DNA of 64,000 nucleotides, taken from assembly GCA_022839785.1 (NCBI GenBank), contig JALHJW010000001.1:186001-250000 (forward strand), read 5' to 3'. The translations under genes and the position numbers were made by a program. The first letter of the stretch is position 1. Every line of letters begins with the position of its first letter. Under the pieces are notes generated by a model. That model was not told where the DNA came from and did no database searches. It worked only from the letters and a program-made list of their open reading frames with translations. The DNA comes from Desulfovibrio sp. (GTDB taxonomy: Bacteria; Desulfobacterota; Desulfovibrionia; Desulfovibrionales; Desulfovibrionaceae). Shown one piece after another: positions 36,840 to 45,058 of this stretch.

Positions 36840-37712
36840 GTGAACGACCAGTCAGCTCCCATCCCCGTCATCCCCTTCGGCAGCCGCGGCCCCCTCGTCA
36901 CCCGCCTGGGGCTGGGCGGCGAGGGCATCCTGCGCACCTTCGGCGAGGACGCCGGGGCCGCCGCCGTGATCGAGGAGGCCCTGGCCTCGGGCATCGTCTA
37001 CTTCGACACCGCGCCCGCCTACGCGGGCAGCGAGGCCTATCTGGGCGCGGCCTGGCGGCGTCTGCCCGGCTCGCGGGAACGCATCTTCCAGACCAGCAAG
37101 TCGGCCCGGCGCAGCGCGGCCGGCGCGCGCGAGGACCTCACGAACACCCTGCGCGTGCTGGGCACGGATCATCTCGACCTGTGGCAGATCCACGACGTGC
37201 GCACCATGGACGACGTGGCCGCCGTCGAGGGACCGGACGGGGCTCTCGAAGCCTTCGTCGCGGCCCGCGAACAGGGGCTGACGCGCCTCATCGGCGTCAC
37301 CGGCCACCACGATCCCAACGTGCTGCTGCACTGCGTGCGCCACTGGCCCCTGGACAGTGTGCTGCTGCCCGTGAACGTGGCCGAGGCCGCGCTGCCCGGC
37401 TTCCTGGACCGGGTCGCGCCCGAGGCCCGGGCGCGCGGCATGGCCGTGGCGGGCATGAAGGTTTTCGGCGGGGGGCATTTCATCTTCCCGCAGGGCCACG
37501 TCACGCCGGAACTGCTGCTGCGCTTCGCCCTGTCCCAGCCCGTGGACGTCTGCCTCGCCGGCTGCGCCATCCCGGACCACGTGCGCACCGCGACGCGCGT
37601 GGCGCGGGGCTTCTCCCCCATGTCGCCCGAGGCGCAGGAGGAACTGCTCGCCGCCTTCAGGCCGCACGCGGACAAGCTCGCCTTCTACCGCGCCGCCCAC
37701 GCGCGCGGCTGA
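36840..37712 (+). CDS. Aldo/keto reductase
   Basis: 290 aa TIM-barrel NADP(H) oxidoreductase. The catalytic set is visible: Asp and Tyr in YFDTAPAYAGSE, Lys in FQTSKSARR, His in DLWQIHDVRT. The start is GTG at 36840 with GGAGG eight bases upstream. It resembles the AKR subgroup often found in anaerobes with iron-sulfur partners, but has no ferredoxin domain itself. The substrate is unknown. One base separates it from the permease gene. Confidence 0.85.
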   Translation: MNDQSAPIPVIPFGSRGPLVTRLGLGGEGILRTFGEDAGAAAVIEEALASGIVYFDTAPAYAGSEAYLGAAWRRLPGSRERIFQTSKSARRSAAGAREDLTNTLRVLGTDHLDLWQIHDVRTMDDVAAVEGPDGALEAFVAAREQGLTRLIGVTGHHDPNVLLHCVRHWPLDSVLLPVNVAEAALPGFLDRVAPEARARGMAVAGMKVFGGGHFIFPQGHVTPELLLRFALSQPVDVCLAGCAIPDHVRTATRVARGFSPMSPEAQEELLAAFRPHADKLAFYRAAHARG

Positions 37713-37713
37713 G

Positions 37714-38604
37714 ATGCTCTGGTTCTGGCTGGCCCTGGCCACGGCCTTCTTCCAGGCAAGCGAGGCCGCGCTCCTGAAGAAGCATTTCGGCGACCTTCCG
37801 CCCTTCGCCATGTCCGCGGTCATGCTCCTCTTCGCCGCGCCCTTCTTCCTCCTCGCCCTGCCCTTCGTCTGGCAGGTCCCGGCCGACGGCTTCTGGCCCC
37901 TCATGGCCCTGCTCCTGCCGCTCAACATCCTGGCCTATTTCCTGAACATGATCGCCATCAACGTGGCGCCGCTCTCCCTGACCATGCCCTACCTCTCCTT
38001 CACCCCGGTCTTCGCCGCCCTGGCCGCCTGGCCGCTGCTCGGGGAACGGATCGATCCCCTGGGCTGGGCGGGCATCGGCATCACCGTGGCCGGGTCCTGG
38101 GTGCTCAACCTGGGGGGAAACGGGCGGCGGCAGTCCGTCGCGGAGCGTCTCCTCGCGCCCTTCTCCGCCCTGGTCACGGAGCGCGGGACGCGCTGCATGC
38201 TCGGCACGGCCCTGCTCTTCGGCCTGACCTCGGTGCTGGGCAAGCAGCTCCTGCGCTACGCCTCCCCCGCCTTCGCCGGCGTGGCTTTCTTCCTCTGCCT
38301 CTCGCTCCTGGCGCTCGGCGGTCTGGCCCTCGCCCGCCGCCTGGACCGCGTCCTGCTGCGCGCCCTGGCGGCGCGGCCGCTGTGGGGCGGGGCGCTGGGC
38401 CTCATGGCCCTGCTCCACAACCTGGCCCACATGGCCGCGGTGGCCCGCGCCCCCGTGGCCTACATGATCTCGGTCAAACGCCTTTCCGGAGTCTTCGGCG
38501 TGCTCTACGGGGGGTTGCTCTTCGACGAGAAAAACGTCAGTCTCCGGCTTATGGGCGCGGTCCTCATGTGCCTCGGAGCCGTGGCCGTGACCCTGGCGGG
38601 CTAG
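37714..38604 (+). CDS. EamA-family (DMT) permease
   Basis: 296 aa with about ten hydrophobic segments in two repeats (about 1-135 and 160-296), the drug/metabolite transporter layout. SLTMPYLSFTPVFAALAAWPLLGERIDPLGW is the typical repeat core. Exported solute not predictable. It lies between an oxidoreductase and the DUF362/polyferredoxin pair on the same strand. Confidence 0.85.
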   Translation: MLWFWLALATAFFQASEAALLKKHFGDLPPFAMSAVMLLFAAPFFLLALPFVWQVPADGFWPLMALLLPLNILAYFLNMIAINVAPLSLTMPYLSFTPVFAALAAWPLLGERIDPLGWAGIGITVAGSWVLNLGGNGRRQSVAERLLAPFSALVTERGTRCMLGTALLFGLTSVLGKQLLRYASPAFAGVAFFLCLSLLALGGLALARRLDRVLLRALAARPLWGGALGLMALLHNLAHMAAVARAPVAYMISVKRLSGVFGVLYGGLLFDEKNVSLRLMGAVLMCLGAVAVTLAG

Positions 38605-38631
38605 CGCCGATTCCGGCGCAGGGAGGACAGC

Positions 38632-39543
38632 ATGCGCCGCAGGGACTTCCTCAAATGGCAATTGTCCGGGACGCTCTGGCTGGCGGCCGGGGCGGCCCTG
38701 CCCGGCGTGCTGGAGGCCGCCTCCCCGCACCCCGACGTGGCCGTGGCCACGGGCGGGCCCGGCGCGGCCGCGCGGACCTGCGTGGAGATGCTGGGCGGCA
38801 TGGGCCGTTTCGTGCCGCGCGGAGCCAGGGTGGTCATCAAGCCCAACATGTCCTTCGCCTCCGAGGCCAGCTACGGGGCCAACACCCACCCCGAGGTGGT
38901 CGCGGCCCTGGCCCGCATGTGCCGCGAGGCGGGCGCGGCCTCGGTCCTCGTCTTCGACAACCCCCTGGCCCCGGCCGAGCAGTGTCTCGAACGCTCGGGC
39001 ATCCGCGCGGCCTGCAAGGAGTTCGGCGACATCGTCCAGGCCCCGGCCGGGGACCGCTTCTTCCAGGAGGCGGACATCCCCCAGGCGCAGCAGATGAAGG
39101 CCAACGCCTTCCTGCGTGAGGCGCTCGCGGCCGACGTGCTCATCGCCGCGCCCACGGCCAAGTCGCACGGCTCCACCGGCGTCTCGCTGGGCCTCAAGGG
39201 CATGATGGGACTGATCAGGAACCGGGGCGTGATGCACTCGCGCCACGACCTCGACGCCGCCATCGTGGACCTGAACACCCGGCTGCGCGCCGCGCTCACC
39301 GTGGTGGACGGGACCTACGTGCTCTCCACCGGCGGCCCCTTCGGCCCGGGCAAGGTGCTGCGGGAGAACACGGTCATCGCCTCGGCCGACCCCGTGGCCG
39401 CGGACGCCGCGGCCGTGGAGTCCTTCGAGTGGTACGGCCGCCGCTTCGAGGCCAGACAGGTGAACCACATCCGGCTGGCCGCAGAGCGCGGCCTGGGCCG
39501 CATGGACGTGGCGAACCTCGACGTCAGGCGCGTGACGCTCTAG
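38632..39543 (+). CDS. DUF362 domain protein with Tat signal
   Basis: 303 aa. Twin-arginine signal RRRDFLKWQLSG at the very N-terminus, followed by a hydrophobic stretch ending near LEAAS, so exported folded or membrane-anchored. The DUF362 body has VVIKPNMSFASEASYGANTHPEVVAALARM and the end VNHIRLAAERGLGRMDV. Exact chemistry unknown; the family is often next to ferredoxin genes, as here, suggesting a redox or metal-related role outside the membrane. Confidence 0.82.
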   Translation: MRRRDFLKWQLSGTLWLAAGAALPGVLEAASPHPDVAVATGGPGAAARTCVEMLGGMGRFVPRGARVVIKPNMSFASEASYGANTHPEVVAALARMCREAGAASVLVFDNPLAPAEQCLERSGIRAACKEFGDIVQAPAGDRFFQEADIPQAQQMKANAFLREALAADVLIAAPTAKSHGSTGVSLGLKGMMGLIRNRGVMHSRHDLDAAIVDLNTRLRAALTVVDGTYVLSTGGPFGPGKVLRENTVIASADPVAADAAAVESFEWYGRRFEARQVNHIRLAAERGLGRMDVANLDVRRVTL

Positions 39544-39547
39544 CGCG

Positions 39548-41137
39548 ATGGCCGCGCAGCGCCCGCGGCGGGCCGTGCAGATCGCCTGCCTCACGCTCTT
39601 CGTCCTGCTCGCCTGGGGCGGGGCCGAGGCCCTGACCGGCGGCCCCGGCCGCGACCTCTTCGTGCGCCTGGACCCGGCCGCGGCCCTGGCAGTGCTCCTG
39701 GCGGACCGCTCGCTGACCGCCAGAATCGCGCCGGGCCTCGCGCTGCTCGCCTCGGCCCTGGTCCTCGGCCGCGCCTTTTGCGGCTGGGCCTGTCCCTTCG
39801 GCGCCATGCTGGACCTTTCCGACGGCCTCTTCAGGAAAAGACGGACGACGCGGACGCCTCCACGCGGCGTGAAGTACGGCGTGCTCGCGGCCATGCTCAC
39901 GGCCGCCCTGGCGGGGGTGAACCTGGTTTTCTGGGCCGCGCCCCTGCCGCTGGCAGGCCGCTTCTGGTCCCTGGCCGCCTGGCCGCCCGCGGCGCGGCTG
40001 GCGGATGCGGCGCTGGCCCTGCTCGGTCCCATGGCCAGACGGCTGGACGCCACGGGGCTGGCCTTCGCCGAGGTGCGCGTGCCGGACTACGACGCCGTCT
40101 GGTTCATCGTGCTCTTCTTCGCCCTCTTCCTCGGCCTCGGCCTCCTCTCGCCACGCCTGTGGTGCCGGATGCTCTGCCCGGCCGGGGCGGCGCTCGGACT
40201 CGCGGGCCGCGCCGCGCCCTGGCGGCGCGAGGTCTGCGCGATGTGCACGGGCTGTGGGCTCTGCGCGCGGCTCTGCCCGGCCGGGGCCATCCCCGCCGCC
40301 TCCCCGCGCGCCACGGACCATGCCGAGTGCCTGAAATGCCTGCGCTGCCGGGACGTCTGCCCCGAAAGGGCCGTCAGCTTTCCCCTGGCGCGGGGCAGGC
40401 CGAAGGCCGCGCCCTCTTTGCTGCGCCGCGCCCTGCTCCTGGGGATCGGGGCGGGCGCGGGCGCGGCGCTCCTGGGCCATGCCGGTCCGGCGCTCGGACG
40501 GCCGCACGGCGTGCTGCGCCCTCCGGGCGCGCTGCCCGAACCCGACTTTCTCGCCCGCTGCGTGCGCTGCGGCCTGTGCGCCGCGGCCTGCCCCACGAAC
40601 ACCCTGCAGCCCGCCTGGCTGGCGGCCGGTAGCCTGGGCCTCTTCAGCCCCGTGGTCACCCCCTCGCGCGGCTTCTGCGACCCGGCCTGCCACGCCTGCG
40701 CCCCGGCCTGCCCCACGGCCGCCATCCGCCCCCTCGCCGGGGAGCGGACCTTCGCCAAGATCGGCACGGCCGAGGTCGTGCGCAAGACCTGTCTGGCCTG
40801 GGAAAAACGGAAGAAATGTCTGGTCTGCGACGAAGTCTGCCCCTACGACGCCGTGAACCTCAAGCCCGAACCGGGCAATCCAGTGGCCGTGCCGCATGTG
40901 GACGAAAAGCGTTGCGCGGGCTGCGGATTTTGCGAAAAGCACTGCCCGGTGCAGGACAAGGCCATCGTGGTCAGACCCACGGACGCGGTGCGGCTGCGCG
41001 CGGGCAGCGTGCGCGAGGCGGCCGGGGCGCGGGGGTTGCGGCTGGAGTTCAAGTCGAAAAAGCCCGGAGAGCGCCCCGGCCCGGCCTACGAGGACACGCC
41101 GGGCGCGGGCGGGCTGCCGCCGGGCTTCTCGGAATAA
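39548..41137 (+). CDS. NapH/NapG-like membrane polyferredoxin
   Basis: 529 aa, membrane electron-transfer protein. The N-terminal half (about 1-230) has several membrane segments and the NapH/MauN-type pairs CGWACPFGA and CRMLCPAGA. It then carries ferredoxin-like motifs CTGCGLCARLCP, CLKCLRCRDVCP, CVRCGLCAAACP, CDPACHACAPACP, CLVCDEVCP and CAGCGFCEKHCP, about six [4Fe-4S] clusters. The last four follow the spacing of NapG/MauM. So it looks like NapH and NapG fused, but there is no nitrate reductase nearby. Starts four bases after the DUF362 gene; the two probably work together. Confidence 0.87.
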   Translation: MAAQRPRRAVQIACLTLFVLLAWGGAEALTGGPGRDLFVRLDPAAALAVLLADRSLTARIAPGLALLASALVLGRAFCGWACPFGAMLDLSDGLFRKRRTTRTPPRGVKYGVLAAMLTAALAGVNLVFWAAPLPLAGRFWSLAAWPPAARLADAALALLGPMARRLDATGLAFAEVRVPDYDAVWFIVLFFALFLGLGLLSPRLWCRMLCPAGAALGLAGRAAPWRREVCAMCTGCGLCARLCPAGAIPAASPRATDHAECLKCLRCRDVCPERAVSFPLARGRPKAAPSLLRRALLLGIGAGAGAALLGHAGPALGRPHGVLRPPGALPEPDFLARCVRCGLCAAACPTNTLQPAWLAAGSLGLFSPVVTPSRGFCDPACHACAPACPTAAIRPLAGERTFAKIGTAEVVRKTCLAWEKRKKCLVCDEVCPYDAVNLKPEPGNPVAVPHVDEKRCAGCGFCEKHCPVQDKAIVVRPTDAVRLRAGSVREAAGARGLRLEFKSKKPGERPGPAYEDTPGAGGLPPGFSE

Positions 41138-41162
41138 ACAGGCGCGCGGCGCGGGCCGGGGC

Positions 41163-41972
41163 TCAGTCCCCGGCCCTGGTCAGCATCCGCCCCACCGCCG
41201 CGAGGTGCTTCTGTTCCTCCCCGGCCAGGGCGCGCAGGGCCTGTTCCTCCTCCTGCCCCGCGGCACGCGGCGCGGCCCGCAGATAAAGGTCCAAGGCCTG
41301 GGCCTCGAAGGCCAGGGCGGTCTCCAGTATCTCGCGCTGCTCGACGCCCGCGGCCGCGAAACGGACCTCCGCCTCCTTGGCGGAAAACCCTCCTTCCACC
41401 TCGCCGATCCCCTCAGCCCGGGCCGTGAGTTCCGTCTCGCCCAGTCCGAGCCCGCGCGCCAGATGCAGCACCATGGCCTTATGCCCCTCCTCGAAGCGGG
41501 CCAGTCCGAGAAAAATCCGGCGCTGCTCCGGGTCCGCGGCCCGCGCGGCGCAGGCCGCGTAAAACACGCCAAGGTTCGCCTCCATGGCGTAGGCCAGGGA
41601 CAGCACGTCGAGCAGGGACGCGGCCTCGGGCAGGCGGGCCAGGCCTTGGTCCGCGGGGCCCTCGGCCGCCGCGCCCTGCCAAGCCGAGAAGCCGCCCAGG
41701 ATGTTCATGACCTCGTACCCCTGCCCGGCCAACAACCCGGCCGCGGCCGCGCTGCGCCTGCCCGACCGGCAGTAGGCCAGGACCGGCCGGTCCCGCGGCA
41801 GATCGGCCAGCTTGTCCGGCAATTCGGGCAGGGGGAGCAGGCGCGCCCCTGGCACATGACCCTCGGCGTATTCCCAGTCTTGACGCACGTCGAGCAGTGT
41901 GTACGAATCGGACGTACGATTCTGCATGAAGGTCTCGGCCTCGGCGGGAGTGACGTCCTTGGGCCTCGTCAT
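41163..41972 (-). CDS. Rhodanese-rubrerythrin-like fusion protein
   Basis: 269 aa, cytoplasmic. The N-terminal rhodanese domain (about 8-105) has the persulfide Cys C68 in LAYCRSGRRSA. The C-terminal ferritin-like domain (about 118-265) has two Glu/His motifs, EEGHKAMV and EEQKHLAAV, with AMEANLGVFYAA and ALAFEAQALDLY supplying the other Glu ligands of a di-iron site. No rubredoxin domain. Likely joins sulfur transfer or sulfide sensing with peroxide removal. Convergent with the polyferredoxin, divergent from the rhodanese at 42074. Confidence 0.87.
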   Translation of the reverse strand: MTRPKDVTPAEAETFMQNRTSDSYTLLDVRQDWEYAEGHVPGARLLPLPELPDKLADLPRDRPVLAYCRSGRRSAAAAGLLAGQGYEVMNILGGFSAWQGAAAEGPADQGLARLPEAASLLDVLSLAYAMEANLGVFYAACAARAADPEQRRIFLGLARFEEGHKAMVLHLARGLGLGETELTARAEGIGEVEGGFSAKEAEVRFAAAGVEQREILETALAFEAQALDLYLRAAPRAAGQEEEQALRALAGEEQKHLAAVGRMLTRAGD

Positions 41973-42073
41973 ATCGCCATCTCTCCTCGGTTGCGGTCGG
42001 GCGTGGTCCCGTGGTATCGAGCGCCTCGCATGGACGCGATTCTACACAAAATTTCCGGCAGGGGCAGCCTGTC

Positions 42074-42559
42074 ATGAGGCCCCGGCCGCTCCTCAAGCTC
42101 GGGCTGCGCGAGGCCGCCCTGCTGATCTTCCTCTCCGTGGTCCTCTCCCTGGGCATCAACGCCCTGCGCACGGATGGCATCCCCCTGAGCGAGAACTGGA
42201 CCGACAAGACCCTGCGCGCCCTGGGCGACAAGGCCCTGGACCTGAGCCGGGCCAAGGCCCTGCATGCCACCGCGGGCATCCTCTTCGTGGATGCGCGCGA
42301 GGCCGAGAGCTATGCCGCCGGGCACGTGGCCGGGGCGGTGAACCTGCCCTACGACCCCTTCAACCCGCAAAGCGAGCAGCGCATCCTGAGCCTGCCCAAG
42401 GACCGCTGGCTGGTCCTCTACTGCTCCTCGATCTCCTGTCCGCTGGCCAAGCAGATGGCCGAGGCCCTGACCTTCAACGGCTACGACAAGGTCCTGATCA
42501 TGGCCGAGGGCTTCGAGGGCTGGCGGAAGGCGGGCGGCCCCACCGGGGAGGCGAAATGA
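42074..42559 (+). CDS. Membrane-anchored rhodanese-like protein
   Basis: 161 aa. One N-terminal membrane segment (about 12-30, REAALLIFLSVVLSLGINAL), then a periplasmic rhodanese domain: ILFVDAREAESYAAGHVAGAVNLPYDP and the active Cys in LVLYCSSISCPLAKQ, with a second Cys four residues on. Start ATG at 42074 after AGGGG. Its stop overlaps the next gene's start (ATGA). Confidence 0.84.
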   Translation: MRPRPLLKLGLREAALLIFLSVVLSLGINALRTDGIPLSENWTDKTLRALGDKALDLSRAKALHATAGILFVDAREAESYAAGHVAGAVNLPYDPFNPQSEQRILSLPKDRWLVLYCSSISCPLAKQMAEALTFNGYDKVLIMAEGFEGWRKAGGPTGEAK

Positions 42560-42984
42560 CCCTGCGCGCCGTCCTGCGTATCGCGCTGGGCCTCGTCTTC
42601 GTGGTCGCCAGCCTGGACAAGGCTCTGAACGCGTCGGCCTTCGCTGCCATCGTCTTCAACTTCAACCTGCTGCCGGACCACATGATCAACGTCGTGGCCC
42701 TGGTCCTGCCGTGGCTGGAGTTGCTCACCGGGCTGTGCCTGATCTTCGACATGCTCACCCTGGGAGCGGCGGGCATCGCCCTCGGCCTGATGTGCGTCTT
42801 CATGACCGCCCTCGGCCTCAACGCCCTGCGCGGCCTGGACGTGGCCTGCGGCTGCTTCTCCACGGACGCCGCGGGCGCTCCGGGCCTCTGGTCCCTGGGA
42901 CGCGACGCGGGCATCCTGCTCCTCGCCTTCACGGTCTTCCGCTGCGAAGCCATCCGGGCCAGATCCAACACCCGGCTCCCCTAG
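42556..42984 (+). CDS. MauE/DoxX-family membrane protein
   Basis: 142 aa with four hydrophobic segments (about 5-22, 40-60, 65-85, 110-130). GLVFVVASLDKALNASAFA and VVALVLPWLELLTGLCLI are typical of MauE/DoxX. A loop carries two Cys in DVACGCFSTD, found in the thiol-active members of this group. Coupled to the rhodanese gene, so periplasmic thiol or persulfide chemistry is a reasonable guess. Confidence 0.8.
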   Translation: MTLRAVLRIALGLVFVVASLDKALNASAFAAIVFNFNLLPDHMINVVALVLPWLELLTGLCLIFDMLTLGAAGIALGLMCVFMTALGLNALRGLDVACGCFSTDAAGAPGLWSLGRDAGILLLAFTVFRCEAIRARSNTRLP

Positions 42985-42999
42985 CGTTCCCATATCCCT

Positions 43000-43740
43000 T
43001 CAGAAAAAGGTGGCCCAGGCGAGAAGCGCCGCCGGGACCAGCCCGGCCGCCCATGCCGCCGGGCTTGCCGCGCGCGTCTCGCGCCACGCCCCGGGACCGT
43101 CCAGACCGCGCGCGGCCACGGCCAGGGTCTGCGCCCAGGTGTCGGCGGCCAGGGTGCGCAGCAAGGCCTGGGGCAGGAGCAGGACACGCCTGGACCAGGG
43201 GCAGTCCGGCCAGCGCAGGGAAAGGACGCGGGCGAGCCCCGCGGCGCGCGCCCAGGCCAGGGGCAGGAAATGGACCATGAGCGTCAGGGCCAGAGCAGCT
43301 TCCCAGGCCCGGCTCCGCAGCACCGGGGAGAGATACCAGGCGAAGGCCCGGCCCATGCGCAGAGGCGAGGCGGCCAGGGCAAGGGAAAGGCCGAGCAGAA
43401 GCAGCACGAGGAGCCGCGCGGCCAGCAGCCCGGCCCCGGCCAGGGCGGCCGCGGGCATCGCCCCGGCCGCCAGGTCGAGCCCGGCCTTGACCGCGGCCCA
43501 GAGCGCGACGAAGGCCGCCCCGCCGGGCCACAGCCGCAGGTTCGGCCCGCGAAAGCCGCCAAGGGCGGCGCAGGCGGCCGCCCCTGCCGGAAGCACGGCC
43601 CACAGCGCCTGCCCGGGCAGCCGCCAGAAGACGCAGCCGAGGAGCAGGGCGAACGCTATCTTGGGCCGCGCGTCCCAGTCCAGCAAGGCGCGTCCGACGC
43701 GCCCCAGGGGCTGGGGCAGGAGTCCGGCCAGGGCGGCCAC
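43000..43740 (-). CDS. bioN: ECF transporter T component (biotin, BioN type)
   Basis: 246 aa membrane protein, about five to six segments. LDWDARPKIAFALLLGCVFWRLPG is the typical EcfT entry. The coupling helix region with two short basic motifs lies near WARAAGLARVLSLRWPD. Start GTG at 43740, directly after the stop of the ATPase gene (TGAGTG). Works with the ATPase and BioY coded upstream. Confidence 0.82.
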   Translation of the reverse strand: MAALAGLLPQPLGRVGRALLDWDARPKIAFALLLGCVFWRLPGQALWAVLPAGAAACAALGGFRGPNLRLWPGGAAFVALWAAVKAGLDLAAGAMPAAALAGAGLLAARLLVLLLLGLSLALAASPLRMGRAFAWYLSPVLRSRAWEAALALTLMVHFLPLAWARAAGLARVLSLRWPDCPWSRRVLLLPQALLRTLAADTWAQTLAVAARGLDGPGAWRETRAASPAAWAAGLVPAALLAWATFF

Positions 43741-44463
43741 TCAGGCCTCCCAGTCCCAGGGCCTGAGCCCCAGGCCCGCCTGCCAGGAGCAGGGCGGCCG
43801 CACGTCCAGCCCGTGCAGCCGGGGGAAGACCTCGTCCGCCGCGCCCAGGACCTCCTGGCGTCCAGCGCGCAGCACGAGCCATCCGTCGGCCAGGTCGGCC
43901 AGAGGCTCCAGGTCGTGCAGGGCCACCACCTGGGTCAGCCCGGACGCCCTGCCCTCGGCCAGCAGGCCGCGCATCTCGCGCACGCCCGGATAGTCCAGCC
44001 CGGCGAAGGGTTCGTCCAGCAGGAGCAGACGCGGCCGCCGCAACAGGGCCGCGGCCAGGCAGAGCTTGCGCTTCTGGCCGAAGGAGAGGGTCTGCACCGG
44101 TTGTCCGGGCGCGCGCAGTCCCAGACGCGCGGCCAGCTCCAGGGCCTCGCCGCGACGCCCGGGGGCGAGGCCGAGGAGCAGGTCCTCCTCCACCGTGGAG
44201 CCGATGACGGACAGGTCCGCCTCCTGCAGGACCAGGGCGGCCAGACGTCTGAGCGCCGCCGGGTCAGCCCGCTCGCCGTCCGCCAGGATAGCCCCGTCCA
44301 GGGGCGCGTGGATGCCCGCCAGCAGGGAGAGCAACGTGGACTTTCCCGCGCCGTTGGCCCCGGCCACGCCGAGCAGCCGTCCGGGCTCCAAGGCGAAGGA
44401 GACGCCCGAAAGCCGCTGTCCGCCCCCGGCGTGGACGAAGGAGACGTCCCTGGCCTCGATCAC
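43741..44463 (-). CDS. bioM: ECF transporter ATP-binding protein (biotin, BioM type)
   Basis: 240 aa. Walker A GANGAGKST, Q-loop VLQEADLSVI, signature LSFGQKRKLCLAAALL, Walker B LLLLDEPFAGLD, switch His in VVALHDLEPLA. A single ATPase in the set, as in BioMNY systems. GTG start at 44463 overlaps the bioY stop (GTGA). Confidence 0.87.
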   Translation of the reverse strand: MIEARDVSFVHAGGGQRLSGVSFALEPGRLLGVAGANGAGKSTLLSLLAGIHAPLDGAILADGERADPAALRRLAALVLQEADLSVIGSTVEEDLLLGLAPGRRGEALELAARLGLRAPGQPVQTLSFGQKRKLCLAAALLRRPRLLLLDEPFAGLDYPGVREMRGLLAEGRASGLTQVVALHDLEPLADLADGWLVLRAGRQEVLGAADEVFPRLHGLDVRPPCSWQAGLGLRPWDWEA

Positions 44464-44999
44464 CGCGGCGCGAGCCCCCGTGCCAGCATCCAGCGCCAGG
44501 TGGCCACGGCCAGGACCGCCTTGGCCAGGTCCTGAAGCACGAACGGCGCGGCCCCCAGGGCCAGCGCCCGGCCCGCCCCCACGTCCAGCACGGCCATGAG
44601 CCGGAGCACGCCGAGCCCGTAGATGCAGATCAGCGCGGCGACGCCTAGGGCCATGCCGCGCCCCCAGGCCGGGTCGTCCAGGCGCTGCGCCTGACCCGTG
44701 ACCCAGGCGGCCAGGACGAATCCGGCCAGGAAGCCGCCGGTGGGGCCGAGGAGCACGGCCAATCCGGCCTTGCCGCCCGCGAAAACAGGCAGACCCAGCA
44801 GACCCGCGCAGACGTAAAGAGTCACGGCCCCGGCCCCGTGCAGCGGACCGAGGAGATACCCGGCGAGCATGACGAAGTAGGGCTGCAGGGTGAACGGCAC
44901 CGGACCGAGAGGTATCTGCAGGAACGCGCCCAAGGCCACCAGGGCGGCCAGCAGGGCGCTCCAGACGAGGCGGTGCAGGGAGGCGAGGGGTGTGATCAT
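44460..44999 (-). CDS. bioY: Biotin ECF transporter substrate-binding component BioY
   Basis: 179 aa with six hydrophobic segments. The BioY core IPLGPVPFTLQPYFVMLAGYLLGP is clear, as is VLLGPTGGFLAGFVLAAWVTG. It captures biotin with high affinity. ATG at 44999 after GAGGG. The frame is open upstream across bioB but not coding. Fifty-nine bp from bioB. Confidence 0.93.
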   Translation of the reverse strand: MITPLASLHRLVWSALLAALVALGAFLQIPLGPVPFTLQPYFVMLAGYLLGPLHGAGAVTLYVCAGLLGLPVFAGGKAGLAVLLGPTGGFLAGFVLAAWVTGQAQRLDDPAWGRGMALGVAALICIYGLGVLRLMAVLDVGAGRALALGAAPFVLQDLAKAVLAVATWRWMLARGLAPR

Positions 45000-45058
45000 G
45001 CGGCCCTCTTTTTTACGCAGGCATGGTACACCGCGCGGGGGCATCGGACAATACCGGC

